DNA from: Tetrahymena thermophila SB210
Lineage: Eukaryota; Ciliophora; Oligohymenophorea; Hymenostomatida; Tetrahymenidae
Direction of reading: 5' to 3'
NCBI RefSeq assembly: GCF_000189635.1
Contig: NW_002476243.1
Coordinates: 15,625-79,624, forward strand
Length of the DNA stretch: 64,000 nt
In this document: one piece after another, positions 23,543 to 36,368 of the stretch
Layout of the letters: each line of letters starts with the position of its first letter
Position numbering within the stretch: position 1 is the stretch's first letter
Translations under genes and position numbers: made by a program
The notes under the pieces: generated by a model
What the model saw: the letters and a program-made list of their open reading frames with translations, nothing else
The model's database searches: none
Told to the model about the DNA's origin: nothing

Positions 23543-25121
23543 ATCTATCTATCTTATCTTCTCTATAAAGATTTTTAATTTTATTATTTTATTATTAATT
23601 TTTGTAAATGAGGATATAAATAGAATCTTGTTAGATAGATTTGGATGTTAATAAATAGCTCATTAAAAATAAATACTAAATTTTTATCTTTTAATATTTT
23701 TGTAAGTTTTAAAGTGTCGATGTAAAATAAGAATTTTTATTAAGAATTCAAAAGAAAAATATAAATTTACTTACTTACTAGTATATGAGGTTTTTTTTAC
23801 AATATAAAATAGAAATAATATCAAAAGTTTCAAATATTTAATATGCTATTAGATCACCTCTTTGTCAAAGTTGAATATCTTGATTATTTAATCTTTAAAA
23901 ATTAATATTTTTAATAAAATATTTTACCAAATAAAAATACAATTTTATAACATAAGATTTATATATTTAATTCCATAATACTTCATTCCCTTATCCCTCG
24001 TTTTTGGTATGCGTGCAAACAAACGAGAGAGAAATTTTTTAAAAATATTTAAAAACTCACTGATCCGTTCACACACCTATTATGAGGTATTAGGGTATCA
24101 AAAATGTGTAAACAAAAAATAATCAAATAGAAAAAAATATAAATTAATTATTGCTTTTTAGAAGTGTCTTGTTAAATTCTTCTAGAAGCTTAAAATATCC
24201 TTTAATAAATTAAGTAATTAATAATTTTTGATGGAATTATTACGAAATTAAATCTGATTAATTTTGAGAACTTGTTACTAAAATTAATACATTGCTTATC
24301 ATATTCATTTTTTTGTAAAATTAAGTAAAATGTAAGTAGCAAATCAGCTAATTAAAAATTATTACATTTATTATTATATTTGCATTGTTTACTTATTAAA
24401 AACTAAACAAAAATAATAATCAAATAGGAAAAAGATATAATTTAAATTATTACTTTTTAAAAGTGTCTTATTGAAATCTTCTAGAGTTTTTACTTATTTT
24501 CTGATGGAATTAAACTTAATTTATTTTATTCATTTGGAGAACATGTTACTAAAATTAATATATTGAATATCCTATTCATTTTTTTATAAAATTAAATAAT
24601 ATTTCAATAGCAAACAAGATAAAATAGCAAATTAATTATTGATTGATTGATTATTTATTATTTTTACAATTTACTTACATTTTTTATGTTTTTCTTTTTT
24701 ACACATAAATAATTTAGCTCAATGTAAAAATGTAAATATTTAAGAAGTGTCATTAATTAAATGGCCAATATTTAATTGAGTACGTAGAAAATATATTGCT
24801 AAAAGTAAAAGGTTATTTTTAATTACTTACTGTAATTCTTATTGATTTAAATTTATTTGGTTTAAAGTAGTGTTACTTAATTTATTTGAATCAAATAACT
24901 ATTAATAATTTAGAAAAATATCTTACAACTAGATTCATAATTGAAAAAATACAGTGATTAACATATTTAAATTAGTTTATTTTGTGAGTTTTATAATTAA
25001 GACATTTTTTATAATTTTAATATATAAATTAATTTATAATAGACTTTTATTTATAAGGATTAATTAATATAATAAATAAATTAATTAGTTATTGTTTATA
25101 TAAATAAATATGTTTTATTTT
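23543..25121. other. Intergenic region with diverged tandem repeat and a GC-richer patch
   Basis: No exon recognised. A GC-richer patch at about 23990-24090 holds the short inverted repeat CTCGTTT ... AAACGAG. From about 24108 and again from about 24400 the sequence repeats with a period near 290 bp (shared: AATCAAATAG, AAGTGTCTT, GATGGAATTA, GTTACTAAAATTAATA). The region includes the promoter of ABC paralog 1. Confidence 0.55.
24108..24640. repeat. Diverged direct repeat, two copies about 290 bp apart
   Basis: Copy 1 spans about 24108-24360 and copy 2 about 24400-24640. Blocks match in the same order with scattered indels. A weaker AAGTGTC match near 24740 may be a third start. Non-coding as far as can be seen. 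Confidence 0.6.
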
Positions 25122-27400
25122 TCAGTTTCTATTAATGTCATATCCTCTAATTTATAAGTGTTAGGGAGCATTTTCATCAATTTCAATAAAAGATCTATAT
25201 TTAGATTTAGATTAATATTATAAAGGTATATTGAATTGCCCATCTATTTCATAGCTTCCATTTTCTTCTTTGAAAGTTTCACCATCAAAAACCACGGAGC
25301 TATTTTTACTTATAGTTATTTTGTTGTTTTTAATGTTTTGTTTTATTTCTGCTAATGTAACTCCAAGAGAAGGTTTAAGAATAATTTGAGGAGATAGATT
25401 AAGCTTAATACCTTAAAATTCATATTCTGGGACATTTGAACTTTCAACTTCTACTCCAACTAATTTGAGAATTACTCTGTTCATAGAATAGAGATCTTAT
25501 TCACATGTTGACGCAGATTCAGGACCAAGATTTTGTTGATATTTTTAGCTTGCAGTTTTAATGTCATTTTTAACTGTACTGAAACAAAAAGCTCTACTAA
25601 CTTAAGTTATTCCAACTCTGCTATCATTTTCAAGTAGTTTTGGATATTCTTCATACATACATTCTAAACGACAAGAACTTTTAAATTTGGTTTTAGTAGA
25701 ATCTGTATATTTAGGGTTAACAAATTCTTTTATTAAGCCTTATGTTTTTTAAAGAGTTGAATTGTATTCTTCAATGCTAAAAACAATGCAATTAACATTT
25801 CCAGGAAATATAGAATATCCATACTTATCAACAGGCTCCTTAGGAACAAGAGAACCAATTTAGTTATATTCAACATTAATGGTGAGTTTTTGATCGCCTT
25901 TAGTCAATTTACAAATAGCGCCAATAGCCTCACCAGGTTTACGAGGGATAGTTAATGAATTTACTTCTAGGTTTTTTGTCTTAGAAACAGCCAAAGCTGA
26001 TGGTAGAGCGCGAAATACAAGAGGATTAGTATCTTAGAATACAACAATCCACTTTTTACCTTATCTCATCCATCTTTAAGGAAGTTAACGCTGAAAAAGT
26101 AAAGTATGAACATCTCCATTTCCATGAGGCTTAGTCTCAATAAGTAAAGAACCAGGCATTTAAGCTAAGCGTGCTTCATTATCTATCATAGCAGGAACTT
26201 TTTCTTACTTCAAGATTATAATCTAATCCTTAGGAAAATCATAATAATTATTATCTTCAAGAAGTTTCATTGTTAAATTATAGGTATCATCAGAAGTCAT
26301 AATGGCTAATTCTGCTTTTTCATTGAAAGCTTTGATGAAATCTAAATAATAATTCAAGAACGTCTAGCCTGTAGTTAACTCAAACTCGATTCCAATTTTA
26401 ATTCCATTGTATTAAAGTCTTTCACCCAAACCTCCTGCAACTAATATAAAGCATTATAAAATTAAATTAACAAAATATTTTAACATGAAATTTCAAATAA
26501 ATTTTTTAATTAAAGTTATCCTTTTATTTATTATTTAAATATGGCAATTTGTATTTGGAAATCAATCATTAAGTATTTTAATAAAAATAATCTATGTTTG
26601 ATAAGAAAATTTTTTTAGAGATTCTGTTCGAAAAATATGTAAGATACTAATTAAATATACTAGAAAAGTATACTTTAAATTAATCATTTGATTAAATTTT
26701 TTGTACAAATTTAATTAATTTTTAGAATCGTAAAGATATTTTAAATGATAGTTTTTGAATGTTACAATTTTATTTTATCTTTTTCTTATCAAATATAATA
26801 ACTGATAATTTAATCATTAAAAATTAGCAAGTTTAAAATGGTTTTAAAAATGATATTTAAACTTTAATTCTTTAAAATGATATTGATCTATTTAATAATT
26901 TGTTTAAATATTTAATTAATTCATTTACCTAAGACAAAAGCAGTTTAATTTAACTCTTCACGTCCAATAGACTCTAAATATTCTACTTCTTCATATGATG
27001 AGAAGTTTATTTTTTCACCGATTGGCACAGAAGGAGTGAAACGTTCATAAGGATTGATATTTTCAGTTGAATTTTTTAGAAAAACTCTAGCACTCTTTGT
27101 GTATTATTCAAGTCCTCCAGGATAGGATTTATTTAACCTATTAACCTATAATTAAATAAAGGGAATATAATTTTTAAGTTTTTTTTAGTGGATTATTAAA
27201 ATATTAAATAATTATTTTATGAATTATTTTTTTTAAAAAACTTAAAATTCCTATTTAAAAAAATAAAATAATTTAAATACCTATTATAAAAATTCATTCT
27301 ATTCTTCCTCAGTGAAATTGTAAATATTTTCAACTAAATGCCCTTGTCCTATTCTATTTAAGAATTAGATTAAGTCTGTGATATTATTGATGGTGTGCAT
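25122..27400 (-). CDS. USP: UDP-sugar pyrophosphorylase (551 aa)
   Basis: Exons: 27281-27400, 26929-27145, 25122-26440 (TGA 25122-25124); sum 1656 nt. Transfers UMP from UTP to a range of sugar-1-phosphates, giving UDP-sugars and pyrophosphate for glycoconjugate synthesis; cytosolic. The nucleotide-binding signature A-G-G-L-G-E-R lies at about residues 114-120, its Val codon split by intron 2 (phase 1). Further family blocks are [28 protein letters not shown] and F-Q-D-T-N-P-L. The H-G-N-G-D-V-H block and broad architecture fit the plant/protist USP group better than UDP-GlcNAc pyrophosphorylase. Slightly shorter than the plant enzyme (about 600 aa). It sits alone between two ABC transporters, with no functional link obvious. 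Single conserved housekeeping-type gene in a duplication-rich area. Confidence 0.92.
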
Positions 27401-29206
27401 ATATTTATTTTTTTTAGTGTAAAAATAATTATTATTTATTTTATTATTTTTCTATTTAGAGACTATATGGATTCTAAAAAAGCTTTTATTTTTGTATTAA
27501 ATTATTATTTATTTATATGATTAAAACTGCCTAGATTTAAAACCCAAAAAACTTTTATTATGTAGCCTGCTATTCCATCAAATAATAATTCTTTGATAAA
27601 AATAAGGAAGATTTTATGATGTAATGAAATGATAATTTTATTAATATAAATAATTTAATTAGTTTTATCAAAGCTAGTTTTTTAAATAAAAGTCTTTGTA
27701 AAATAGCTTAGATTAATAATACTTAGATATTTTTACTAAATGCCTATATTATACTGATAATTCTTTCATATACTTTTAAATTAATTTGTCTTGATTTAAT
27801 TAATATCAACTCATTTTCATTTCAGAATTTATCAAAAATTAATCGTATTATTTTTGAAACTTTTGGCACTTACATAACAAAATCTCTAAAATATTTTAAT
27901 TCTACTTTGAAACTAGAATAGTAGCAATCACGAATTCTTAATAATAATCAATGTACATAGTATTTGAGCAAACTTAAGTGAATTATGGAACTAAAATTTT
28001 TTAATGCATAGAAATAATTAAATAATATGACGTAGATATCAATATGAAATAGTAAAAGTAATTAATTAGTTTTGAAAATTAAATATCTACTTTTAAAGTA
28101 GTAAAAATGTATATAGAATAGTTTTAAAAATATTCAGAAACAAAAAAAAATTTTTTTTATGTTTAAAAATTATTTCAATAAATTTAATCATAATGGCTGA
28201 AAGATGAGTTAACTTTTTGAATATTTTTGAATTTTCTAAATAGTTAAAAATAAATACTATTTAGAAGAATAATAAAAGAGTTTCTTTGTAAGTTGTTTGT
28301 TTTAATTAATTGATTATAAAAGTTGCTCCTATTATTCTGATAATTCTTTCATATTTATTTTTAAATTAATAATTCAGATTAATACGTTAAAGATATCATC
28401 TTTTATCAAATATATGCTTTACTATTTTATAATAATCATTACATTATCTATTAGTCAAAAGCAAAAATTTATCTAATAATAAATGAATGAATAGATTCTT
28501 AAAATTTATTATCTATTTCCAAAGATTTTTATTTCTTACTAAACTAAAAACCTTATAAAATAATTGCCAAGTATCATTATTTACCACATTTTACTATTAG
28601 TAAAGAAACACAAACAGTCTCTTGCTATTAAAATAACTATACAACTAAAAAGAAAATTCTTTAATTTAAAAAAAATTTAACAGACATTTAAATTAGATTG
28701 AATTTTAATTAATAGAAACATAATATTTGTAATAGATACTAATATATCTAAGGATTATTTATTTCGCCAAAAAATATCTATTTTATGATTAAATTTACTC
28801 ATTGTTAATAATTTAAAAACAAAAAGAAAGCATCAATTTGTTATAAAGAAAAATGAATGGTTATTTTTTCATATCTAAAGCAATTTATTTATTTTAAAAT
28901 ACTATCAATCCTCATTAATTAACACCCGAACATATTAACACCCAAGAAAACAATTTTTTAGATTATAAGGAATAAATTTTATCTTTTAAATCTTGAAAAA
29001 GTTTCTGATTTTTGAGCTTTTACTGTATGTATATTTTTTTAATTATTTCATTAACAAATGATTTACTTTTATTGTATTTTGTTAATATAAAACAATCATG
29101 AACAATTGGAAATATACAAAATACAAATTAATTAGATTATATATTTTATTGATAATTTGGATTTTATTTATTTATAATATTATTATAATTGCTCATTTAT
29201 CTATTT
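27401..29206. other. 1.8-kb intergenic region
   Basis: No exon or LRR fragment recognised. A diverged direct repeat of about 580-bp spacing is visible: CTGATAATTCTTTCATAT occurs near 27755 and 28338, followed in both by TTTTAAATTAAT. The right end is the 3' flank of ABC paralog 2, the left end the USP promoter. Confidence 0.5.
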
Positions 29207-32200
29207 TCAGTTAGGATGGTTTTTTAAAAGTCTATTAAAGAAACCACCTTCAATCTTTCTTAGCTCATTTACATGACCACATTCAACTATTTTACCTTTT
29301 TCAAGGACAGCTACTCTATCAAATAACTCAATATTTTCTAATCTGTGTGTTATAACTATTAAAGTTCTATTTTCTACAAATTTAAATATTTGTTTATGCA
29401 ATTCAGCATCTGTTTTAGGATCCATATTAGATGTGGCTTCATCTAAACATACTATATCTGTTTCTCTCAAGATTATTCTTAGGAAATTTACTACTTACTT
29501 TTCTCCGTTGGATAGATTCTATCCGCCATCTTCTATTTCAAAATCTAAATTCTCTTCATTTTTTTTCTCTTCTTATTAAGGAACATTAATATCTACCTTA
29601 TGATTAATGCCTTATTCACTATTTAATTTATTTTGTGTTTTATTTTTATCTTCTTCTTAATTATTTCCATCACGAATTCTTAGATTTGTTTCATTTATCT
29701 TTTATTGCATTTGCTCACGAGGTATTTTACCTTCAGGATCTAAATTGTCTTTTAAACTTGCATTATAAAGGAAACCAAACTAAGGAATAATAGACATCTT
29801 AGATCTAAGATCTCTAAGACAATAAGACTTTATATTTTTTCCATTAACATAAATATTTCCATGCTATATTGGATACATGTTAAATAATGTATTAAGGATA
29901 GATGTTTTTCCTGAACCAGTTCTTCCGCAGAAAGCTATTTTTTCTCCTTTTTTAATTTTAAGACAAATATCCTTCAATGCAAATTAAACATCTGTAGATT
30001 CTTTAGAAATATCTGTGCTTTCTTTAATTTCGTCATAAGTAATATAAACGTTCTCAAATTCTATTGCAATGTCTTTATCTCTTTTCTTGTGAGATTCCTC
30101 ATCTTATTCGATACTTTCTTCTGGTAGTTCTATTTGATCAGGGACTTCTTAGTCATTTACAAAGTATTGTCTTAGACGTTCTACAGACACCATGTTTTAT
30201 TCAACATTGCAGAAGAATTAAATAAGATCAGTGAATTAAGAAGAAAGTAACATAGAGTATGTTAAACACATTGAAATAGTGATATAATCAAAATCTAAAT
30301 TAAATCCTACTAATATCATACTAGTAACAGCAACGCAAATAAATAAGAAGTTACTGACAAAAAGCAATCTGATAGACATCCAAATTTAAATAGCTTCAGT
30401 GATAAGGAAGGTATTTACACTATCATTAGATCTTTCCATATATTCTTTTAAAATGAATCTCTCTCTATCAAATGATCTGATCAAGATCAATCCTTTGCAT
30501 GCTTCTCCTAATGTGGTTAATAATTTTCCAGAATTTACTGAATTTAATCTCTTAATTTCTCTATTAGAAACTCTAAAAAGTTTCTAAATAAAGTAGACAA
30601 AAATAATTGAAATAATGACAAAAACTACTAGCCAAGGTAATTATATCAGTATACCAACAGGATAACTTTTAACAAAAAAAAAATTAAAAAATGAATAAAG
30701 ATAATAATAAAATACCCAATAGTATATACTATATATTCTAAAAGAAGTTAACAGTTCCAGGGTAAATAGTCATCAATACTAAGTATATCATCTGAAAGTC
30801 TGTTGACAATTCTACCAGCAGGATTCTTATCAAAGAAGGACATTTTACTAAAAATAATACTTTTATTCAACTTTTAAAATATTTGCTTTCCACTACGTAG
30901 AGCGCAAAGACCGTAAAAAACAGATTTAATGGCAGTCATTCCTAAATTCAAAAGAATAAAAAATAGAAAAGTGTTTGTAAAAGAGTCAAAAAGCTCATTT
31001 ATGCGCTCAAAGAAAGAGCTTGAAGTTGAAACTTTATCTCTCAGCCAGAAGTCCATAATCATAGAAGAAGCTTGCATCAAGAAGTTTGAAATAATAAAGA
31101 TAATAAGTAAGAAATAACTCATTGCTTTAATGTAAGTAGTGAATGTCTCTAATTTAATGCTTCCTTTTTCTCTTTCTTCTTCTTCTTATTTCTTTGCTTC
31201 TTCTTCTTCATCAACAATTTTCTATTTTAAATAAATAATCAAATTTTAAATAATGTAATATTTTAAACTTCAAATATGAGTTTTTAGGAGATTAAATAAT
31301 CAGGAATGCAATTGAAAAATATTTTTTTTAATTTTATGAAATTTTGAGGTGAAAATACTTTAAGAAAGAATACAGTATTATTTAAATTTAATTAATTACT
31401 TAATTCTTGCTGCTCTATTTTTTTCTGATTACAACTTCATCTTCAATTTAGCTTGATCTTGATTTTTAAAGGGACTTTTTTTAAATTGCTAATTGCTAAA
31501 TTTCTTGATCTTCAAGTTCATTTAATTCTTCGATTTGATCATATTCTTAATCTTCTTCTTCTTTATCAAGCTAATCATCTGAAGTTACATGAATTTCAAG
31601 TTTTTATTTTTACTTTTTAGCTTCTTCTTCCTCTTGTTCTTTGCTTAAACCACTTTTAATAAAATCTTCTATTTCCTATTATTCATACACTATAGAACCT
31701 TTTTAGAGATAGAAAATCTTATTGATATATTCTCTCTTAGAAAATATGCTGAAGTGACTTGTAACTAATAGAACGGTTTTTTTATATTTCTTTACAAGAA
31801 CATCAACAATAACTTATTGGTAAACTTTCTCTGCAACATGAGCATCCAAGCTGCTAAAAATATCATCAAATAAATATATGTCGCAATTTTGATAAAGAGC
31901 TCTACAGATAGCTATTCTTTATCTCTACCCACCGCTTAAGTTACCTCCGCCAGGTCCTATTACTTTTTCATCTTTTTTTGAGAAGGTACTAAAATCTACT
32001 TTTAGATCACAAGACTCAATACATTCATTATACCAAAAAGGATCATATTCCTTACCAAACAATATATTTTCTTTGATTGTCTTATTTTGCAACCAGTGAT
32101 TCTATGAGACATATCCAGTTTTTCCATTCACAATAATCTTTTTTTCATAATTTGTTAACTTTTCTTGAAGCACTGAGCTTTCTATTTTAGATGCAATTAA

Positions 32201-34210
32201 CGATTCTTATAGATCCATGGATGTCATTTCTAATTCATTAAGAATAGCTTATAATAGTGCAGATTTTCCAGAGCCTTTATTTTACAAATATAATAATAAA
32301 TATATTTTTAAAATAAATATTTGATAGAAATTCTACCTATCTTTCCTATGATGATTGCTAGGTCTCCTTTTTATACAGTCAAATCTAAGACTTTTAACTA
32401 GAATTTATTATTTTCTTTGATTTCTGAGCTATTTTCGAACTAATTACCTAATAAAGATTCTTGAGCAGTGTCTCCTTTTTTATTTTAGGACTTTTATTGC
32501 TTTTTCTTTTCTTTCTCTTCCATCTTGATTTACTTACTACTTTTTTTAGTTGGCCAATCAAACTTCATTTTTCTAATACATATCGCTACATTATTTACGC
32601 TATTCTATGATTAGTTATCCTAAAAGCTTTCTATTAAACTGTTTGGATCAGTAGAGTTATTAGTTGTTTTTTGCTTAAATTCGAGATCCAAATTGATAAC
32701 TTTATTTTAATTAAATAAAAACCAGTTAAATTTATTAAATTATTTATCAAATAATGATTTATTTATTACCATTGTTGTGATTGATCTCTTTTTCATTCAA
32801 AAACTTTTTGATTCTCCTGTATGAAACTCTTGCTTTGACTAAATAACCAAATGACCACGGAAGTAAACCAATTGGTCCTGTTAACAAACCAAACAAAGCA
32901 ATAATTGTAAAGACATTTGAGTCTTTTAAATCGTGCCCATCATTAACATAGCTGACTAAAAAGAAGAATAGCAAAAAATAGCTTACGCAATTCCAGAAAA
33001 TGCTTAAAACTCCATCTAAAATTCTAGTAATAATAATATAACGGAACTCTTTTGAACGAATTTTTTCTATTTTTTACTTAAATATTTCTTCCCAACCTAA
33101 ATACTTAATGCTCTTCATTCCATCAATGACATCTTTGCTTAAAGAAACTCTTGCATCTTTTTACTTGTACAACTTAGTGTAGAAGAACTAATAAAATAAA
33201 TTATTTTAAAATGACTTCTCAGCTAAAATAAAATAAGTGAATCAATTTACACGCATCAATTAAGTGACTATGATGTTGAAACAGAAAGAAGCTAGTAAAA
33301 TATAGAGCCCATTATAAATAGATGATCCAATCCTGTAGTAAATCAGATATAATACTACTGCTATAGTGACTATGCTCTAAACAGTCTAAACAAAAGCCCA
33401 AAATATATACTGCTGTTGATCAACATCAACTGTCATAATATTATTTGCATCAGGGTTTTCATCACTTCCATCTCCAGACCCTTTGCCATCCTCGTTACTT
33501 GAACTTGCAGACATTACTTAAGTTCTTAAAGACTTGCTAAAAACTAAATATTGTAGAGTTGCATAGGTATTAGCTTAGAATTTTGCTTAATACCACGCAT
33601 ACCTTGAGTAAAAAACATTCTTAATAATGTATCCTATTGAGATGGCTAACAGGAGAAGACAAACATCTCTTTTCTGACTACTTTCTCCATTATAGTCCTT
33701 GAGCATGTCAGTAATCTTGTCCATAATAAAAACGCATCCACAACTTAAAAGAGATTATGCTATTGAATAAAAGAGACCTATCATAAGATTCTTACCAGTC
33801 ATGTTGAAGTAAATAGATCTTAAATTGAAGTTTGTTGGTCCAAAATCATTAGGGTTGCGGCTTTTGAAATCCTCCAGCTTTTCTATCAAAAGCTTAACTT
33901 AAGTTGACTTTGTTATGTAGTCTTTGATGTCTTCATTCTATATCTATTTTTCTTACTTTTATAGCTCTATTGTACGCTTAAATAGCTTTGTAAGACCAGT
34001 AAAGAGAATATTGTGTTCTCTTGCTTTGATCTCAGTGTTTGGAAGAACCTCTTTGCAAAATATGTCTCTCTGCTTTTTAGTTGGCTCAAGAGAAATGATC
34101 TTGTTCTTAGCCTCTTCTACTTTAGCTTTATCTATCTCTTGCTAATTTGATTGACTAGTTTAATTATTAAAACTATCTTCTGCTATTGCTACTTTTTTCT
34201 ATGAACTCAT
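29207..34210 (-). CDS. ABCC-type ABC transporter, paralog 2 (1526 aa)
   Basis: Exons, right to left: 33251-34210, 32770-33187, 32337-32699, 31400-32274, 30716-31221, 29207-30665; total 4581 nt. Same TMD1-NBD1-TMD2-NBD2 layout and intron positions as paralog 1, including the intron inside Walker A of NBD1 (about residues 576-583). NBD1: I-G-K-I-G-S-G-K-S, L-S-G-G-Q-R-Q-R, degenerate Walker B L-F-D-D. NBD2 (Walker A at about 1287): [15 protein letters not shown], canonical L-D-E-A-T. A long acidic/Lys linker between NBD1 and TMD2 (about residues 780-890) may be regulatory. Exon 1 donor was set by phase: GT in CGT|GTAAAT keeps phase 0 as in the paralogs. Closest to paralog 3 in exon lengths (418, 363 and 506 nt shared exactly) and sequence. 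Substrate unknown. Confidence 0.93.
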
Positions 34211-35234
34211 TCTCCCCAAATTTTAATTTTAATTGAGTTTATGTTTTCAATTTAATTTGAAAAAAATAGATTATTTAAAAAGGAGACATACAAATAAATT
34301 ATTTAAACCTATTATGAACTGATTTCAATAATGGCCTACTTATTCTAAAAATTTATTTCTAATAAATAATTTATATTATGTATTATAGACTCAATCATCA
34401 TTATTTTGCAAAAGCTTAACTATCTTGAAGTATTATCAAAATTCTATGATTGTTTTTGAAAGAATTTATGTTTACATAATGGCAAACAAAGTAGAACATT
34501 TCATTTATTTAAAATCAGATTACACCAGATTATTCAATTTTACATTTATTTGTTCATTTAAAAATAATTCAATATAACAATTTTCTGTAAAATCTAAATC
34601 AAAGCGCTAATTCTGATTATATTTAATAATTATTGTAAAAGAATTTAATCCATTAACTTATTTATATGTTTTTGATTTTTGATATTCTTCAACTAATGAA
34701 TAAAGAATCTGGGAAAATTTTATTTCTACTTGACCTAAAGTGGATTTAAACGTTAGTAAATAGCTGAATACATAATCAATTTTAATGAAAATAGTCTTTT
34801 TGAAGAAAATTAAGTAGGGATCATGAGTATTTATATTTTTTTACATACATTCCTTTATATTTAAAGAGCAATTTATTTACATTTTGCCAGAAAAAAGTTT
34901 ACAATTCAAAAAAATTTCTAGAAATTAGCTATAATTATTTCTGGAATTATTCTTAAAGTAAATATTAATTAATACTAAATATTCTTTCAAAAACGAAAAC
35001 TAATTTTTTGTTATATTCAATTTATTAATTTGACTTTTATGTTTGTTTGATCTTATCTACTTGCCATTAATAAATTTTCTTGAACATTTTAAATTTATAT
35101 TGAATAATTTAAAAAAAGAGGTATCAATTTTTAGAAAGGCCTTTATTTTTTAATAATTTTTTCTAGGATAAAAATATATAAAAGATTTTTATTTTTAATA
35201 TTATTAATTTTAAATCATTATAGATTATCTAAAT
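34211..35234. other. Upstream region of ABC paralog 2
   Basis: Probably promoter and old flank. Parts match the region upstream of paralog 3 (for example TTTCTGGAATTATTCTT near 34940 and 56517), so the two genes were duplicated together with several hundred bases of 5' flank. A TGA-free minus-strand frame runs from the neighbouring LRR remnant to 34436, but it is not conserved in the sister region. Confidence 0.5.
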
Positions 35235-35983
35235 AAAGAAGACAGTGTCAAATTTGAGAGATTAATGTAATTTGCTAAAGCAAAACCTAAGCCTGATGAA
35301 CCTTCATCACTAATGTAATTTCTACTTTTTAAATTTTGAAGAAAAAATATATCATTAAATTGTTAATTAGAAGGAAAAAATGAAGAAAAAATATGAAATA
35401 ATAAGATTTATCAATTAAAAATAAAATGATGAGTTAAATTAACAAAGAAACAACAACAAAAAAAGCAAGCACAATAAAAAGATAAAGAAAAAAAAAACTT
35501 TATTGTTTTTAATTTGTTTTGATTATTTAAAATATCAAATTACAAAATAAATCAACTGTTTTTACCAAAGGCCCAGTGTATAATTTGAGAGATTAATGCA
35601 TTTTGCTAAAGCAGAGCCTAAGCCTGATGCACCTTCATCACCAATTTAAAGAAGGGTTATAAAAACCCCTTTTTTCTAAATTTAGGAGAATGGGGGTCTT
35701 TTTTATAGAGAGTTTACAGTAATTAATTAATAGTAAAAGCAAAAGTTGAAAATAAAATAATAAGTTAAATTAACAAAGAAACAACAACAAAAAGCAAGCA
35801 CAATAAAAAGACAAAGAAAAAAGAGCTTTATTGTTTATAATTAGTTTTTATATTTAAAAATATCACAATAAAAAACAAATAAACTGTTTTTACTTAAGGT
35901 CAAGTGTCAAATTTGAGAGATTAATGCAACTTGCTAAAGCAAAACCTAAGCCTGATGCACCTATTATACCAATTTAATTGTCA
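35235..35983 (-). pseudogene. LRR-array remnant J (three repeats, no ends)
   Basis: Three recognisable repeats on the minus strand. 35894-35983 is a perfect 90-nt phase-2 exon with good splice sites. 35576 to about 35655 keeps its donor but has lost its acceptor to a foreign C/G-rich insertion. 35235-35324 keeps its acceptor, but the usual GTAAAA donor is missing. No start exon, second exon or K-R-L-V terminal exon is nearby; gene K starts at 36369 on the other strand. Repeats are close in sequence to gene B (G-D-E-G-A-S-G-L-G), so this is a young fragment, not an old one. Confidence 0.7.
35645..35725. mobile_element. Small C/G-tract foldback insertion in LRR remnant
   Basis: TTATAAAAACCCC on the left and GGGGGTCTTTTTTATA on the right form an imperfect inverted repeat of about 15 bp separated by about 25 bp. 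It replaces the polypyrimidine/TTTAAAAAG acceptor that every sister exon has. C and G runs are otherwise absent from these introns. A single AACCCC is not enough to call telomere-derived. Confidence 0.4.
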
Positions 35984-36368
35984 CTTTTAAATATTGAAGA
36001 AAAAATATATCGTTAAATTGTTAATTAGAAGGAAAAATGAAGAAAAATATGAAATATTTAAAAAGATTTCTATAAATTTGAGAAGTATTAGGGTGAAATT
36101 GTTATAATAAAATTTCAATCATTTTTTATGAATTTTATTATTAAAGACTAATAGTATTTATTTTAAATATTTAGTTATAATATTTTAAATTAATTGTAAA
36201 TCCTTTTCATTTATTTATTTATTTTAAATAATTTTTTCTTTAAAAAGTTATTTTGCTAATCTTTTAATTTATTTTACTTAATAAGTTTTTCAAATTATAT
36301 TTGATATTAAAAATAAGATTTCGTTCAAAAAAATATGTCATAAAAAGTGGTTTGTTATGATTAACTTG
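35984..36368. other. Spacer upstream of gene K
   Basis: The left 90 bp still resembles an LRR intron of the remnant array. The rest is AT-rich DNA without exons and should hold the promoter of gene K. Confidence 0.5.

Noticed and set aside
24048-24072. TGATCCGTT shared between the upstream regions of ABC paralogs 1 and 3 as a regulatory site
   Set aside because: Opposite orientation relative to the genes, different distance and only about 10 bp; chance is likely.
30929-31117. Plus-strand frame overlapping ABC paralog 2 (and similar ones at 19558, 30399, 33924)
   Set aside because: Antisense shadows of well-supported transporter exons; their codon pattern follows the opposite strand.
34436-35234. 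Possible C-terminal domain fused to the LRR remnant
   Set aside because: TGA-only stops make long chance frames common in this AT-rich DNA. The homologous region upstream of ABC paralog 3 has an open frame too, but with an unrelated translation. Kept only as a low-interest finding.
35660-35700. AACCCC / GGGGG tracts as telomere or chromosome-breakage sequence
   Set aside because: No tandem CCCCAA repeats and no 15-bp chromosome-breakage consensus that I can recognise; a single short tract is not evidence.
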